Positions 34,175-44,088 of a DNA stretch of 64,000 nt are shown in pieces. Positions within the stretch are counted from its first letter, which is position 1; every line of letters starts with the position of its first letter. The position numbers were made by a program, and so were the translations under genes. The notes under the pieces are model-generated. The model ran no database searches. It was not told the DNA's origin and saw only the letters and a program-made list of their open reading frames with translations. Source of the stretch: Candidatus Obscuribacterales bacterium (GTDB lineage Bacteria > Cyanobacteriota > Vampirovibrionia > Obscuribacterales > Obscuribacteraceae); NCBI GenBank assembly GCA_020050685.1, contig JAGVKG010000013.1, positions 124,001 to 188,000 on the forward strand. The letters run 5' to 3'.

Positions 34175-37100
34175 ATGATTTCCAATAACAACGCCCGTCC
34201 CGCTTTCTCGCCGTTCCCGCTTCGCTCATCACGACCTTGCGGGAGCACACCAAGATCGCTTTGCAACCACCTTGGTGTTCGTTATCGATCGCTACTTTGC
34301 CTGATTCTGTTGATTCAACTCATTTCGATCTCGGTTGTACCGGCTTCGGCCGCCTGGAACGCAGAAGAGCGGGCAGCCGCTCCTGCCACGGCGCCGGCCG
34401 CCACCGAAAGCCTCAATCTCGATTTGTCTTCTACAAACAAATCTGTATCTGCGAATCTTCTCGGAATTTCGGAGTCCGTAAATATTTCTGCTGGTGGCGT
34501 TGCGCGATCAATCAGCCCGACTGATTTGTTGACGGCGGCAGAGTTTGTCGCTGCATCGCAAGTTCTAAGTGGTGGCATGCAAACCCTCAAAGTTGCAACC
34601 GATGGAAGCGCGCTGCGCGGTAGATTCTCGTTAAGTCCATCGACAGCCGCACAACTCACGGGCCTCGTCATTCCTCAACACGTAAAATTGTTTCAAGACT
34701 TTGGAACACTTGCGTCATTGTCGATGAGTGGCGATCTCGTGAATTCTGGAAAGATCTTTGCATTTTCCACAAATCCGGCGCAAAGTCTCGCAACCCTCAA
34801 TGCGCAAAACATTGTCAATCAATCATCCGGCTTGATCACTTCTGTTTTGTCTAGCGAATGCGGGGCAGCAAATGCTCTTTCCAATTTGTCGCTGAGTTTG
34901 AACTCGACAGAGGATATCATCAACAACGGAACAATCATTAGCGCTGGCGGTTTGGCTTTAAGCGCAGGAAATTCAATATCAAATATCGGCGCATCAGCTA
35001 TCATGCAGGCGACAAACAGCGTGAATCTTTATGCGGCGGCAGGACAATTTCAAAACAGCGGAACAATCAATGCCGTTGCTGAAAATATCAATGTTTCTGC
35101 TTTAACAACAAGCAATATTGTCTTCAACAGTGTTGGCGGACAATTGCGAGCTGATAACGGCGCAATAAATTATCGCGAACAGACTTATGCAAGCTCAGCA
35201 AATCTAGATCTGCACGGCGGCAACTATCTTTCGCAAGCACTTAATCTGAATTCTGGAAGCGGAATCACAAGTGTTGATGTGGGCGAAGTAGAAGGCGTTG
35301 TAAATACGATTGCCGGATGCGCTCACATCAGCGCCGATACACCCAATTTACGCATGGGGACATTTGAAGTTTCCGGGGATCCTTGGATCAACAGCACCGG
35401 AAGCCTTGATCTTGGCGGCGTAATTTCCACACCACTTTCATATCTTGTGGCGACTGCCGGTGGAAGTATCTATACTTCTTTGCCCTCGCAGTGCATTGAC
35501 ACCTCGTTTGCGGGAGGAAACGTTGTACTAATTGCCGGTGTTGCTGCAACCGAAGCCTCCGGCACCGTTTCACTAACCAACAGTCTCGGAGGAGGAGATA
35601 TTGTCCTCGTTTCTGGAAAAACAATTGATGGCACAAGCACCCAGGATATCGCAGGAATTTTGACGGGTGGCGGCAATTTGACTCTGATTGCTGTGAGCGA
35701 TGGTGCAACCAATAACAGCACTGGTGGTCACATCCTAATTCATAAGAACGCTTCAATTAATACCTCGGGCGGCAATAGTGCTGGCAGTATAATGATCGCG
35801 GCCGAAGCTGGTGGTGGATCTGCTGATGCTATTAGTATCGGAAATATCATAGCAGGGGGAATTGATGGCACCGTAGTCATCAAATCTGCAAATGCAAATC
35901 TCAGCGGTGCGGTTATAAATAGCGCAACGGGAGCAATAGCCGGAGACTTCAATAGTGACACATTGAATAACGGCAATTTCTCGATTCAATCGGTTAAAGG
36001 CGACGCGTCTTTAATTATAGAGACCAGCGGAAAAATCGCCCTGTCGGGATCTTATGAAGCCCAACAAATAAACGTTAGAGTGACGACTTTGGATCTGGCT
36101 GATGGCACGCTTGTATCAGCTGCCGGCGGAGACCTTTTCATTTCGGGCGCGATTGACGACCTGACTATTGTAGGAGCCGATCATGGCACTGCGTCATTAA
36201 TAGCTACCGACGGCAAACTAACCATTCAGAGTATGCACAGCGGAGATATCCTACTAACGTCAGAGACGTTCAACGGGGCCACATCGTTCATTCTTGACAG
36301 TGATCAGAGCATTCATCTGCAGTCTCAGAGCATGATAACGGTTGATCAAACTGTTGTGCTCGCCAATAGCGCGTCTTCCGGAGGCTGGAACATCATTGCG
36401 CCTACAATTCAGTTTAGTGACGGCAGTTTAGTTGATGCCACGGTCGGGAATGCCAATCTTGATGTGCATGCCAATATAATATTTCTTGGTACGAACACTA
36501 CAAGCGCTGAGCATAGCCATAATCCTATGCCAGTAAGCGTATTGGCGCGCAAAGTAACCATGGATGACTCTCTCCCTGGCACAAAGGGTTTCCTGAAAAT
36601 ACTCTGCACATCAGATGACGTAGCCTATCACCTAATATCAACTGATGATAACTTGACCATATCTGCTAACTCAAAAGCAGATTCATTCCTGGTACTAGGA
36701 GATTCAACGATCTATCTCGATTCGCCCACAAACGTGGGCTTGTCGGCCTCAAAGCGAATTTACTTAAATCAAAGTACGACAATAAGAAATGGCGAGTCAG
36801 GAGGGGACTGGATACTAAGCGCGAAAATTATTTCTACAGAGAGATCCTCGACGAAGCTTATTCTATCGAATGGCAGCAAAGTGACATTCCATCTCGAAGG
36901 AGACAGCAACATCTATAGTCAATTTATCAACAATGGTGAGATAACAGCATACGCTATCCGTGTTGAAAGCCCGCAAAGTCTTAAGGTGAGTGGCGGAGAT
37001 TGGGTTCATTCTTCCCGATTTAGACCCACTGGACCCGGAGAATCGCTGGTCATAGAATCAACATATAGTCTTACTTTCGAGAATACGTATTTTGAAGTAG

Positions 37101-39583
37101 TAGAAGAGGGGCATGGAATATCTCTTACCGCACCACACATGCATTCTGGCGGAAAGTTTACGACCGCTGGAGGTGAAATTATTTTACGGGCCAACGCCTC
37201 AGGCAATGGATCTTTAGAGGTAGTTACATTCAAATTCTTCGGCGGCCCGGTGAGTACATTCAGTGATAATGTATACATATGCGATACATGCCAACTATCA
37301 ACGGATAAATTGGTTCAATTCAACATAAACAACGGCAAATTTTCCAATTTCGGTTCAGTCTTAGCAACCAATATCATAATCACAAGCCCAGACACGCTCA
37401 CGGTCGCAGGCAAGGGTGCCTTTAGTTCGACTTCTGGAAATCCTCTGAAGATTGAGTCAGGCTCCTCGTTGTTTTTGAATGACGGGACAAGTTTTTCCAT
37501 TACAGGGGGCGGACTTTCCCTTCAAGCACCCCTGATCACAGTTGGTGCGAATGCGAATTCCAATCGTGGGTCGGCATATTTCCACACAAATGGGCAAGAC
37601 ATAACAATGCGGGCGAACAGCGCTGCAAACGGATCCGTGGAGCTGCATTCGGACGAAGGTTTGCTGGGAGCAACTCTCTGGCTAAATGGCGGACCGGTGA
37701 CGGTTTCTGGTACTACATTGTCTATGAGCGGCGGACTCGTTATTTGTGGAAATAATGAAATGACCTTGAAAAGCCTAGGCGATTTGACATTAGCAAGTGT
37801 GCTGAGCTATCAAGGCTCCATAAACATTATTAACCATTCAAGCGCAACCGGCAATATTGTTATTCTCGCTGATTCCGCCATTGCGAGTGCACTTGGGAAT
37901 ATTTTGATAAGAAATGAGAACACAATAGACGGAAATATTATTCTGGGTGGAAATGCATTTATTTCTGCAGGTTCTTATGACGCAAGTCAAGGAAATATTG
38001 AAATCAGTATTGGGAGTCCGGCTCCTACTTCGATTAAAATGTCCTCCAATATAAAATCTTATATTACAAATGGAGGCAAAATATTTTTTGGCTCTCGAGG
38101 AATCACGGCTGCAGCACCACTAAACAATTTGTATGCCAACGGCAGAGTAATAACTTTCAACACGGGAGAATTGCCAGCATCCGCAATTTCGCTTGAGGGT
38201 GGCGTGATCATAAACGGAACCAGGGCGCCGCTACTTACTAGCTTGGATTTTACGGACTCCTTTACGGGCGCTTTAGTCAAGGAACAGCAAGTTAATAGGA
38301 TTATTGGCGGCTTTATTTCTCAAAATAACACGGGCTGGGTTGGAAATGTTACTCTTACGCCGTTAAATTTGATGCCTCTAATTAATGGAGAAGTAATCCC
38401 TGTGGGCTTAACGTTGACCATGAATGGATTTACAGCAACAAGGCCGCTGCGAATCGAAACCAGTTTGGCAAGTTCTTCAACAAAAGTTGAGATAAGCGGT
38501 ACGCAGAAATTTACTGGCAATGCCGTCATTGATGCCAAAGCGAGTTCTTTTGTTCTTCGAGAAACAGGTATGCTAACGAGTGACAATGCGATCACTCTGA
38601 ATGTTTCTGGTGTTGTGATTCTGATGGGAAAACTCCTGAGCAAGACTTCCCTCTCTTTGAACGTTTACACTTCATCGACGTCATTTTCTACAAATCCGGC
38701 AATTAAATTAGACGGTGCCACCATTGGAAGCACTTCTTCAACCGTTTTGTTGAACATAGTTGGCACGGGACATATGGAAGACAATTATTCAACAAGTCTT
38801 ATACGTGGTAAAAGCGTTACTCTTTCAACTGATTTGGGTGATATTGGCTCAGACGGAAACTTTATAGATACGAAGAGCTCCTCTGTGACAATTCTTACAA
38901 ATCAAAATGGAACCGGAAATGCTTACGTCCGAAACAGTGGTACTGTTACCATAAATTCACTAGTTGGGGGAGAGTTGTATTTCGGCAACGATGGACAGCT
39001 TGCGATAAACGACGTGAGTGCCGGAATGGACGTCTTAATTGTGGCGCTTGGAAGTCTAACGGTCTCAAAGCACGCAAGTTCCGTTACCCGTTCAGTCGCT
39101 CTTGCGACTACCAATGGTAGATCGATCAAAATCATGCCTGAAGCAGAAATTATTGCGAATGATGGAAATATATACATTACATGCTTGAGCAGGGCCGGTG
39201 GAGCAATATCGATCGGCCAAAATGTTAACATCTCCGCGACAGGAACAGATGAGGACAAAGGCAACATACTAATTGCGCTTGATATTCCTGAAAATCCCAA
39301 GAACACTACGGCGCCAGCAAACATCACAGAGCATTTATCAAATGGCGGTGTTGTTTACTATGGGACAAATGGTATTTTGGCAAAGAAGCCGCCTGTAACA
39401 ATTAATGCGAATGCAAGAACAATCATATTGAATACGGGTTTGCTAAAAGAGAGCGCGATCACTATTCAAAGCGGCGCAACGATCACTGCGACGCAACCTG
39501 TGTCCTTTACGATTTCAGGCGAAGAATTTGCAACGGATACAGGAGACTATGTTGATGACTCGCTGTACCCTGACGATATTTAG
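34175..39583 (+). CDS. Giant filamentous-haemagglutinin-like secreted protein (copy 2)
   Basis: About 1802 aa from the ATG at 34175; earlier in-frame starts at 34139 and 34019 exist and the choice is uncertain. A basic N-region is followed by a hydrophobic signal segment (LLCLILLIQLISISVVPASA). The next ~250 residues match copy 1 (SVSANLLGISESVNIS, DLLTAAEFVAASQVLSGGMQ, LVIPQHVKLF). The rest is beta-helix-like repeats rich in Gly, Ser, Asn and Thr, expected at the cell surface or secreted. The C-terminus ends EEFATDTGDYVDDSLYPDDI, sharing the DTG[ED][YF] tail with copy 1 and with the small gene that overlaps its end. The two copies diverge from each other around the protease operon. Confidence 0.86.
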   Translation: MISNNNARPAFSPFPLRSSRPCGSTPRSLCNHLGVRYRSLLCLILLIQLISISVVPASAAWNAEERAAAPATAPAATESLNLDLSSTNKSVSANLLGISESVNISAGGVARSISPTDLLTAAEFVAASQVLSGGMQTLKVATDGSALRGRFSLSPSTAAQLTGLVIPQHVKLFQDFGTLASLSMSGDLVNSGKIFAFSTNPAQSLATLNAQNIVNQSSGLITSVLSSECGAANALSNLSLSLNSTEDIINNGTIISAGGLALSAGNSISNIGASAIMQATNSVNLYAAAGQFQNSGTINAVAENINVSALTTSNIVFNSVGGQLRADNGAINYREQTYASSANLDLHGGNYLSQALNLNSGSGITSVDVGEVEGVVNTIAGCAHISADTPNLRMGTFEVSGDPWINSTGSLDLGGVISTPLSYLVATAGGSIYTSLPSQCIDTSFAGGNVVLIAGVAATEASGTVSLTNSLGGGDIVLVSGKTIDGTSTQDIAGILTGGGNLTLIAVSDGATNNSTGGHILIHKNASINTSGGNSAGSIMIAAEAGGGSADAISIGNIIAGGIDGTVVIKSANANLSGAVINSATGAIAGDFNSDTLNNGNFSIQSVKGDASLIIETSGKIALSGSYEAQQINVRVTTLDLADGTLVSAAGGDLFISGAIDDLTIVGADHGTASLIATDGKLTIQSMHSGDILLTSETFNGATSFILDSDQSIHLQSQSMITVDQTVVLANSASSGGWNIIAPTIQFSDGSLVDATVGNANLDVHANIIFLGTNTTSAEHSHNPMPVSVLARKVTMDDSLPGTKGFLKILCTSDDVAYHLISTDDNLTISANSKADSFLVLGDSTIYLDSPTNVGLSASKRIYLNQSTTIRNGESGGDWILSAKIISTERSSTKLILSNGSKVTFHLEGDSNIYSQFINNGEITAYAIRVESPQSLKVSGGDWVHSSRFRPTGPGESLVIESTYSLTFENTYFEVVEEGHGISLTAPHMHSGGKFTTAGGEIILRANASGNGSLEVVTFKFFGGPVSTFSDNVYICDTCQLSTDKLVQFNINNGKFSNFGSVLATNIIITSPDTLTVAGKGAFSSTSGNPLKIESGSSLFLNDGTSFSITGGGLSLQAPLITVGANANSNRGSAYFHTNGQDITMRANSAANGSVELHSDEGLLGATLWLNGGPVTVSGTTLSMSGGLVICGNNEMTLKSLGDLTLASVLSYQGSINIINHSSATGNIVILADSAIASALGNILIRNENTIDGNIILGGNAFISAGSYDASQGNIEISIGSPAPTSIKMSSNIKSYITNGGKIFFGSRGITAAAPLNNLYANGRVITFNTGELPASAISLEGGVIINGTRAPLLTSLDFTDSFTGALVKEQQVNRIIGGFISQNNTGWVGNVTLTPLNLMPLINGEVIPVGLTLTMNGFTATRPLRIETSLASSSTKVEISGTQKFTGNAVIDAKASSFVLRETGMLTSDNAITLNVSGVVILMGKLLSKTSLSLNVYTSSTSFSTNPAIKLDGATIGSTSSTVLLNIVGTGHMEDNYSTSLIRGKSVTLSTDLGDIGSDGNFIDTKSSSVTILTNQNGTGNAYVRNSGTVTINSLVGGELYFGNDGQLAINDVSAGMDVLIVALGSLTVSKHASSVTRSVALATTNGRSIKIMPEAEIIANDGNIYITCLSRAGGAISIGQNVNISATGTDEDKGNILIALDIPENPKNTTAPANITEHLSNGGVVYYGTNGILAKKPPVTINANARTIILNTGLLKESAITIQSGATITATQPVSFTISGEEFATDTGDYVDDSLYPDDI

Positions 39584-39737
39584 CCTCTTGTTGTTTTTCG
39601 GTGAATATGGAGGCATCGGAATCCGATTTCAAAGTACCGTATCTTTCACCAGCCCCTCCAATGGCTCGTTTGAAATCATCGATACGGGAGAATTTCTTGA
39701 CGATTCAAGTGGTTTGGAAAAAGCCTTGACAAACTAA
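39555..39737 (+). CDS. Small secreted protein overlapping the end of FHA-like gene 2
   Basis: 60 aa from an ATG at 39555 with AGGAG 9 bases upstream, overlapping the FHA-like stop by 29 bases, so translation is probably coupled. The start opens a signal-peptide-like segment (TLTIFSLLLFFGEYGGIG). The mature part is short (STVSFTSPSNGSFEIIDTGE) and ends in an acidic tail with DTGEF, like the tails of both giant proteins. It may be a small partner of the FHA-like protein, or a displaced copy of its C-terminus. Confidence 0.55.
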   Translation: MTRCTLTIFSLLLFFGEYGGIGIRFQSTVSFTSPSNGSFEIIDTGEFLDDSSGLEKALTN

Positions 39738-39950
39738 TGATAAAAGTGGCTCTCACAATATAACAACATTCTTTTGTTTCATGAGCGCGACAAAACAAAG
39801 CAAGTTGAGATTACATATGTGGCCTACTCCCGGCTAATTCCACACTGGTATATTGCTGTTGGGGATTGGACTCGTCGGTAAGATGATAATTGCACTCCTG
39901 CAGTCAGCCTATAATGGGTGGACTCACACTCGCGCTCAAGGATCTACGCT

Positions 39951-40700
39951 GTGCTACTGACAAAGCAACTGTCATCTCTCAAAGCTATTTTGGCAACAGC
40001 GTGCGCCGCCTCCGTTCTCTGGTTCTCCGCGGTTCCTGTTCTTAAGTTCGTCTTGAAATTGCCAAAGCCGGTTTTGCCAGTCTGTTCTCCCGACGCATCG
40101 AAAGAGTCCTTGGCTCACTCACGAACACCAATCAATCGCATCTCACCGTGGATGCAGCTAGCGGTGCTTGCTGCAGAAGATCATCGTTACTATGAACACC
40201 ACGGCATCGACTCTCTCGGAATTCTTCGTGCAACCATCGACAATATTCGCGCCGGCAAAATGATTGAAGGCGCATCTACTATCACGCAACAACTCGCAAA
40301 AATAACTTTCCTCAATCAAGACGAAAAAACCGCCAAGCGCAAATTGCGACAAATGGTGCTTGCTTGGGAATTGGAAGAAGACTATTCCAAGGAAAGAATT
40401 CTCGAGGCTTATCTCAATACAGTTTATTTCGGCAGAGGCGCTTACGGAATTGAAAATGCTGCTCAAGAATATTTTGGCGTACACGCATCTCAACTTTCGA
40501 TAGCCCAATCCGCATTTCTCGCAGGACTGATCAAAGCGCCTTCATTCTTGGGGAACAAAGCCCATCTCAAAGACGCAATTTCACGTCAACGCCAAGTAAT
40601 CGAAAACATGGAAGAATGCAACTTTATATCGAATCTGCAGTCTAAATACGCCATTAGGCAGCCCCTTGCCTTTCGCGCTCAATCAGTCTTTGTTCGTTGA
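39951..40700 (+). CDS. Monofunctional peptidoglycan glycosyltransferase (GT51)
   Basis: 249 aa from a GTG at 39951 with AAGGAT 7 bases upstream; a GTG at 39918 would add 11 residues. An N-terminal membrane helix (LATACAASVLWFSAVPVL) is followed by the GT51 motifs in order: AAEDHRYYEHHGID (catalytic Glu), GASTITQQLAK, and LEAYLNTVYFGRGAYGIENA. It polymerises lipid II into glycan strands at the outer face of the inner membrane. At ~250 residues it lacks the transpeptidase domain of class A PBPs and fits MtgA-type enzymes. Its end overlaps the convergent TPR/TonB-like gene by 18 bases. Confidence 0.92.
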   Translation: MLLTKQLSSLKAILATACAASVLWFSAVPVLKFVLKLPKPVLPVCSPDASKESLAHSRTPINRISPWMQLAVLAAEDHRYYEHHGIDSLGILRATIDNIRAGKMIEGASTITQQLAKITFLNQDEKTAKRKLRQMVLAWELEEDYSKERILEAYLNTVYFGRGAYGIENAAQEYFGVHASQLSIAQSAFLAGLIKAPSFLGNKAHLKDAISRQRQVIENMEECNFISNLQSKYAIRQPLAFRAQSVFVR

Positions 40701-42050
40701 ACTCTTACCGCAAGAATCCTTGATCTCCTGTAGCTTCTTCTGAACCGCAGGATCGTCCTTGATTTTCAGCGCCTCGATATATTCGACGACCGCTCCGACA
40801 ACGTCACCATCAGAACGTGCATCATCTCCTAGCTTAATGTGATCTTTGGCGCTTTCTGGATCCATTCCAAGCTCCCTGATAGTACTATCGAAAACTTCCC
40901 GCGTCTCCTTATTATTTGATCTATAGTAGAGCGAAAGATGCAAATTCTTCAGTCGCCCCTTCGCATCATCCAACTGCTTGTTCGCCACTCCAAGATAACA
41001 AGCCGCTAGGCTCTCTTGAATTAAGTCTCTAAGAGTAGCGTTGTTTCCTTTACCAGCATTTTTGTTATAAACTGCCAACGCTTCCGTAAATGGGGCTATC
41101 GCCTCACTATATTTTTGCTCGGCTAACAATTGAGTAGCCTTCGCAAAAAGATCATGTTCACGACTATCAAATGAATTGTATGTATAAGCAACAGCAAATG
41201 GCACAAGCATCGGCGGTCCAGTCATAACGTTGTAATCAAACGAGAATTCAATGTCAACGTTCTCCTCTGACCCGGGTGGTAATGGCATGAATTTTCCAAC
41301 CGCCTTAATGGCATTAATGGCGGCATCATCGTGAGATTTGTCCTTTCCCTTCTTTCTAAGTTTGATATCGGATACAGTTCCGTCTCTGTGAATTTTAAAT
41401 TCGGTTGATACCAATTTGGACTTCATTGCTGATGGAGGTTTCCATTGAGCTTTGATCATGCTTTGTAACGTCGGCATGTATTTACTGAAGTCTGGTTGTG
41501 TTGGCTCCCCTTCTGCCAACTGCTTGCGGTGCTGCATTCGCGCTGCTTCTTGCTTAAATGACTTCCCGATGTCCGATTTCTCTTGTTTCTCATAAACAGC
41601 AGCCTTCTTCTCTAAAACTTCTTTGAATTTCGGATCCGCTTTTAGCACCCAGTCGAAATCTTGAATCGCTTTTTCAAAATCGTTATTTTCCTGGTAGGCT
41701 ATTCCTCGTATTAAATAGGCATCTTTATATTGTCCATCTAGTTCAATTGCTTTTGAAAGATCGGCAATAGCCTCTTGATACCTTGCGCTATGCAAATAGC
41801 TTAGCCCGCGACGATATCTCGCTCTTGCGTCGTTAGGGAATTCGTCCACTGCTTTTGTGAGAATGGCGATCGCAGCAGAGTACTGCGACTTCGCATCGTA
41901 GGCAGAACCCTTTGTAATCATTCCTTGCAATTTTGGTGAAGTCGCCTCTGTATCGGATTGACCAATAACAGACGGCATGGTGGTGATAACAATACAAATT
42001 ACAACTATTGTCCGCGATACAAATTTGATGAGTTTCAACATCTTAAACAT
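40683..42050 (-). CDS. Secreted TPR protein with a TonB C-terminal-like domain
   Basis: 455 aa. A signal or anchor segment (TIVVICIVITTMPSVIGQ) is followed by three TPRs (residues ~45-160: AIAILTKAVDEFPNDARARY, AIADLSKAIELDGQYKDAYL). Residues ~185-275 resemble a TonB/TolA C-terminal domain: YMPTLQSMIKAQWKPP, FKIHRDGTVSDIKLRK, AAINAIKAVGKFMPLPPG, the pattern of the cell-envelope energy-transducing fold. A second TPR-like region ends the protein. It probably links envelope proteins in the periplasm; a role in TonB-driven transport cannot be claimed. Confidence 0.82.
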   Translation of the reverse strand: MFKMLKLIKFVSRTIVVICIVITTMPSVIGQSDTEATSPKLQGMITKGSAYDAKSQYSAAIAILTKAVDEFPNDARARYRRGLSYLHSARYQEAIADLSKAIELDGQYKDAYLIRGIAYQENNDFEKAIQDFDWVLKADPKFKEVLEKKAAVYEKQEKSDIGKSFKQEAARMQHRKQLAEGEPTQPDFSKYMPTLQSMIKAQWKPPSAMKSKLVSTEFKIHRDGTVSDIKLRKKGKDKSHDDAAINAIKAVGKFMPLPPGSEENVDIEFSFDYNVMTGPPMLVPFAVAYTYNSFDSREHDLFAKATQLLAEQKYSEAIAPFTEALAVYNKNAGKGNNATLRDLIQESLAACYLGVANKQLDDAKGRLKNLHLSLYYRSNNKETREVFDSTIRELGMDPESAKDHIKLGDDARSDGDVVGAVVEYIEALKIKDDPAVQKKLQEIKDSCGKSSTNKD

Positions 42051-42070
42051 CTCACTATTGTCAGTACATT

Positions 42071-42535
42071 CTATGATTCAGGCGCTTCTGCGCCCACTTC
42101 TTCTTTACCGCTGTCGAAATCTTTTTTGAAGTGCCAGCGGATGTTTGTAATATCCGGACACGACGCAAGTGCTTGATGAATCGCCCTCGGTCCGTCGGCG
42201 CCGACGTTTTTGTCTCTCGCGCCAAATATTGATGCAAAAAAGCCTACGCTTCTTTCCACCCAGGCTACCCACACTGCTGGGTCCTCGCCCTCGGCTGGAC
42301 GGAAGCCGCAGACAAAGCAGTACTTCGCCTCGCCGACAGCAAAGTTGAAATACCAGCCAAAATCTTCTTGCCCAGGTTCAACGTCGCATTCAACGCTGGC
42401 TGCCTTAAGCTCACCAATCAACCATTTGCAGACATCATCGCCATAGCAACAAGGATTGATGAAGTAATCCTTCGCCTCGCTGGAATTGAACTTGTCCGAC
42501 TCAAAGGTCACGAAGGTGCGAATTGCCGACGCCAT
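42071..42535 (-). CDS. Conserved small cytoplasmic protein of unknown function
   Basis: 154 aa, no signal peptide. Features such as TFESDKFNSSEAKDYFINPC and EPGQEDFGWYF are a pattern I have seen in conserved hypothetical proteins of many phyla, function unknown. The AGGGGGCT and GCGGG before the ATG may serve as ribosome-binding sites; the same stretch carries AAATCGTAGGGGG, a near match to the leader motif found before two secreted-protein genes. It starts ~100 bases downstream of tRNA-Asp on the same strand. Confidence 0.75.
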   Translation of the reverse strand: MASAIRTFVTFESDKFNSSEAKDYFINPCCYGDDVCKWLIGELKAASVECDVEPGQEDFGWYFNFAVGEAKYCFVCGFRPAEGEDPAVWVAWVERSVGFFASIFGARDKNVGADGPRAIHQALASCPDITNIRWHFKKDFDSGKEEVGAEAPES

Positions 42536-42634
42536 TTCCCGCTGAGCCCCCTACGATTTCATCCGACCCGCAACAATTGTCAACAGAGCCATCCAAACAA
42601 AAAGGGCGACTCGAAAGCCACCCTACGAAAAATT

Positions 42635-42708
42635 CGGGACCGACGGGGCTCGAACCCGCGACCTCCTGCGTGACAGGCAGGCGCTCTAACCAACTGAGCT
42701 ACGATCCC
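42635..42708 (-). tRNA. tRNA-Asp (GTC)
   Basis: Minus strand. Acceptor arms GGGATCG/CGGTCCC pair (one G-T pair) and a G discriminator follows. D-loop TAGCTCAGTTGG, anticodon stem CCTGC/GCAGG with loop CTGTCAC (anticodon GTC), and T-arm GGGTTCGAGCCC are all standard. CCA is not encoded. Confidence 0.97.
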
Positions 42709-42798
42709 AGACACCTAACTATTGTAATAGGTCTTCCGACCCAACTTACAAGCTGGGTAGTGAAATATATCATATATAAGGATGACAAGCGAGAGGCT

Positions 42799-43986
42799 TT
42801 ATCTATTCTTTGCCTGTACCGGCATCAAGAGGTAACGGTAGTTATCGTCCCCGGCTTGCTTAAAGATTAGAGGCTTCAAAGCTCCGGTCATTTCCAGGCG
42901 GACTTCCTCAGCGCCCATGCGCTGCAAAACGTCCACGATGTAACGCACGTTGACGGAAATATCCAACGGCTCGCCTTCGTAACGCATAGCAATTTCGTCC
43001 TGGGCGCGTCCCAAATCCGGCGTATTGGAAGACACTTGCAAGGTCTCGCCCTCGAAGTGCAAGCTGACCAAATGTGTCCGCTCGTCCGACATAACCGCAA
43101 CGCGCTCAATCGCCTCAAGAATTGTTTGACGGTCAAACGTCGCCAAATGCGTATAGCCTGCCGGGAACAATTCGTGATAACGCGGATACTCACCAGAAAC
43201 CAAACGGCTGGAGAGGAAATGCGAATAAGTCTCAAAAGTAATTTGTCCGGAAACAATGGCAATGCGCACTTCCGAATCCGTGCTGTTGTCCACTAACTTC
43301 ATAAGTTCAGAACACGCACGCGCCGGCACAATTGCCTTAAAGGAAAGCGGCTTTTCCAAAGTTGCAGTTGCCGCAACATGTTCAACTTCCTTGTCACCAT
43401 CCACACGCTTGCCGGCTGGTGTATTTATCGAAAGCGCATCACGTCTATGCGCAAGACGGCTAGCATCTGTCGCTGTAGCTTCAAATGTACCTTCTTCCAA
43501 AAGCAAATAAACACCACCCAAAATCGAGCTGGCATCATAGCTGGCTGCAGCAAAGGCAGTTTGGGAAATGGCGCGACGCAAAACATCGGCTGGCATCAAG
43601 ATGCCTTCTTCCAATTTACTATCGACAATTTTCGGGAAGTCTTCTGCCGGCAATCCGGACAAGTTAAACTTCGAGCGCTTGCAGGTTACAGTCGTCTCAT
43701 AGTTGTCTTGATTCACTTGGAATGAAACCAATTCGTTTGGCAACTTTGAAACAACTTCCAAGAGCTTCTTGCCTGGCAGTGTAACTTTGCCTGGTCTGTA
43801 AACCACGCCTGTTGAGCGGCTTTGAATTGCCAAGTCGAGATCGGTTGCGGAGAAGCGCAACGTCACATCATCGACTGCTTCAATTAATACGTTGCTTAAA
43901 ATCGGTTGAACAACTCTAGTTGCAATTGCGTTTGAGCAATCTCTTAAAGCACGAACTAAAGCATCTTTTTGAATTGCAAAATGCAT
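42799..43986 (-). CDS. dnaN: DNA polymerase III sliding clamp (beta subunit)
   Basis: 395 aa, slightly longer than the usual ~370. Starts MHFAIQKDALVRALRDCSNA and shows the three-fold repeated clamp fold: TLPGKKLLEVVSKLPNE in domain 1, ILGGVYLLLEEG in domain 2, and the C-terminal YLLMPVQ matching the conserved Y-[LV]-[LIV]-M-P-[VIM] end. The dimeric ring tethers polymerase III to DNA. It lies downstream of dnaA on the same strand, separated by 301 bases that contain the candidate origin element. Confidence 0.97.
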   Translation of the reverse strand: MHFAIQKDALVRALRDCSNAIATRVVQPILSNVLIEAVDDVTLRFSATDLDLAIQSRSTGVVYRPGKVTLPGKKLLEVVSKLPNELVSFQVNQDNYETTVTCKRSKFNLSGLPAEDFPKIVDSKLEEGILMPADVLRRAISQTAFAAASYDASSILGGVYLLLEEGTFEATATDASRLAHRRDALSINTPAGKRVDGDKEVEHVAATATLEKPLSFKAIVPARACSELMKLVDNSTDSEVRIAIVSGQITFETYSHFLSSRLVSGEYPRYHELFPAGYTHLATFDRQTILEAIERVAVMSDERTHLVSLHFEGETLQVSSNTPDLGRAQDEIAMRYEGEPLDISVNVRYIVDVLQRMGAEEVRLEMTGALKPLIFKQAGDDNYRYLLMPVQAKNR

Positions 43987-44088
43987 GGTTTATTCCTCGA
44001 CGTCTGCTAATTGAAAGGGTACTCAAATTGCGCTTCTTTTGCAAGTAATTTCGCCCGACCTGGTTATATAGCTGTTCTTAGTGGCTTT

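Noticed and set aside
25340-39583. CRISPR-like or DNA-level repeats in the giant genes
   Set aside because: Repetition is at the level of short beta-strand protein motifs; no regularly spaced identical DNA repeats are present.
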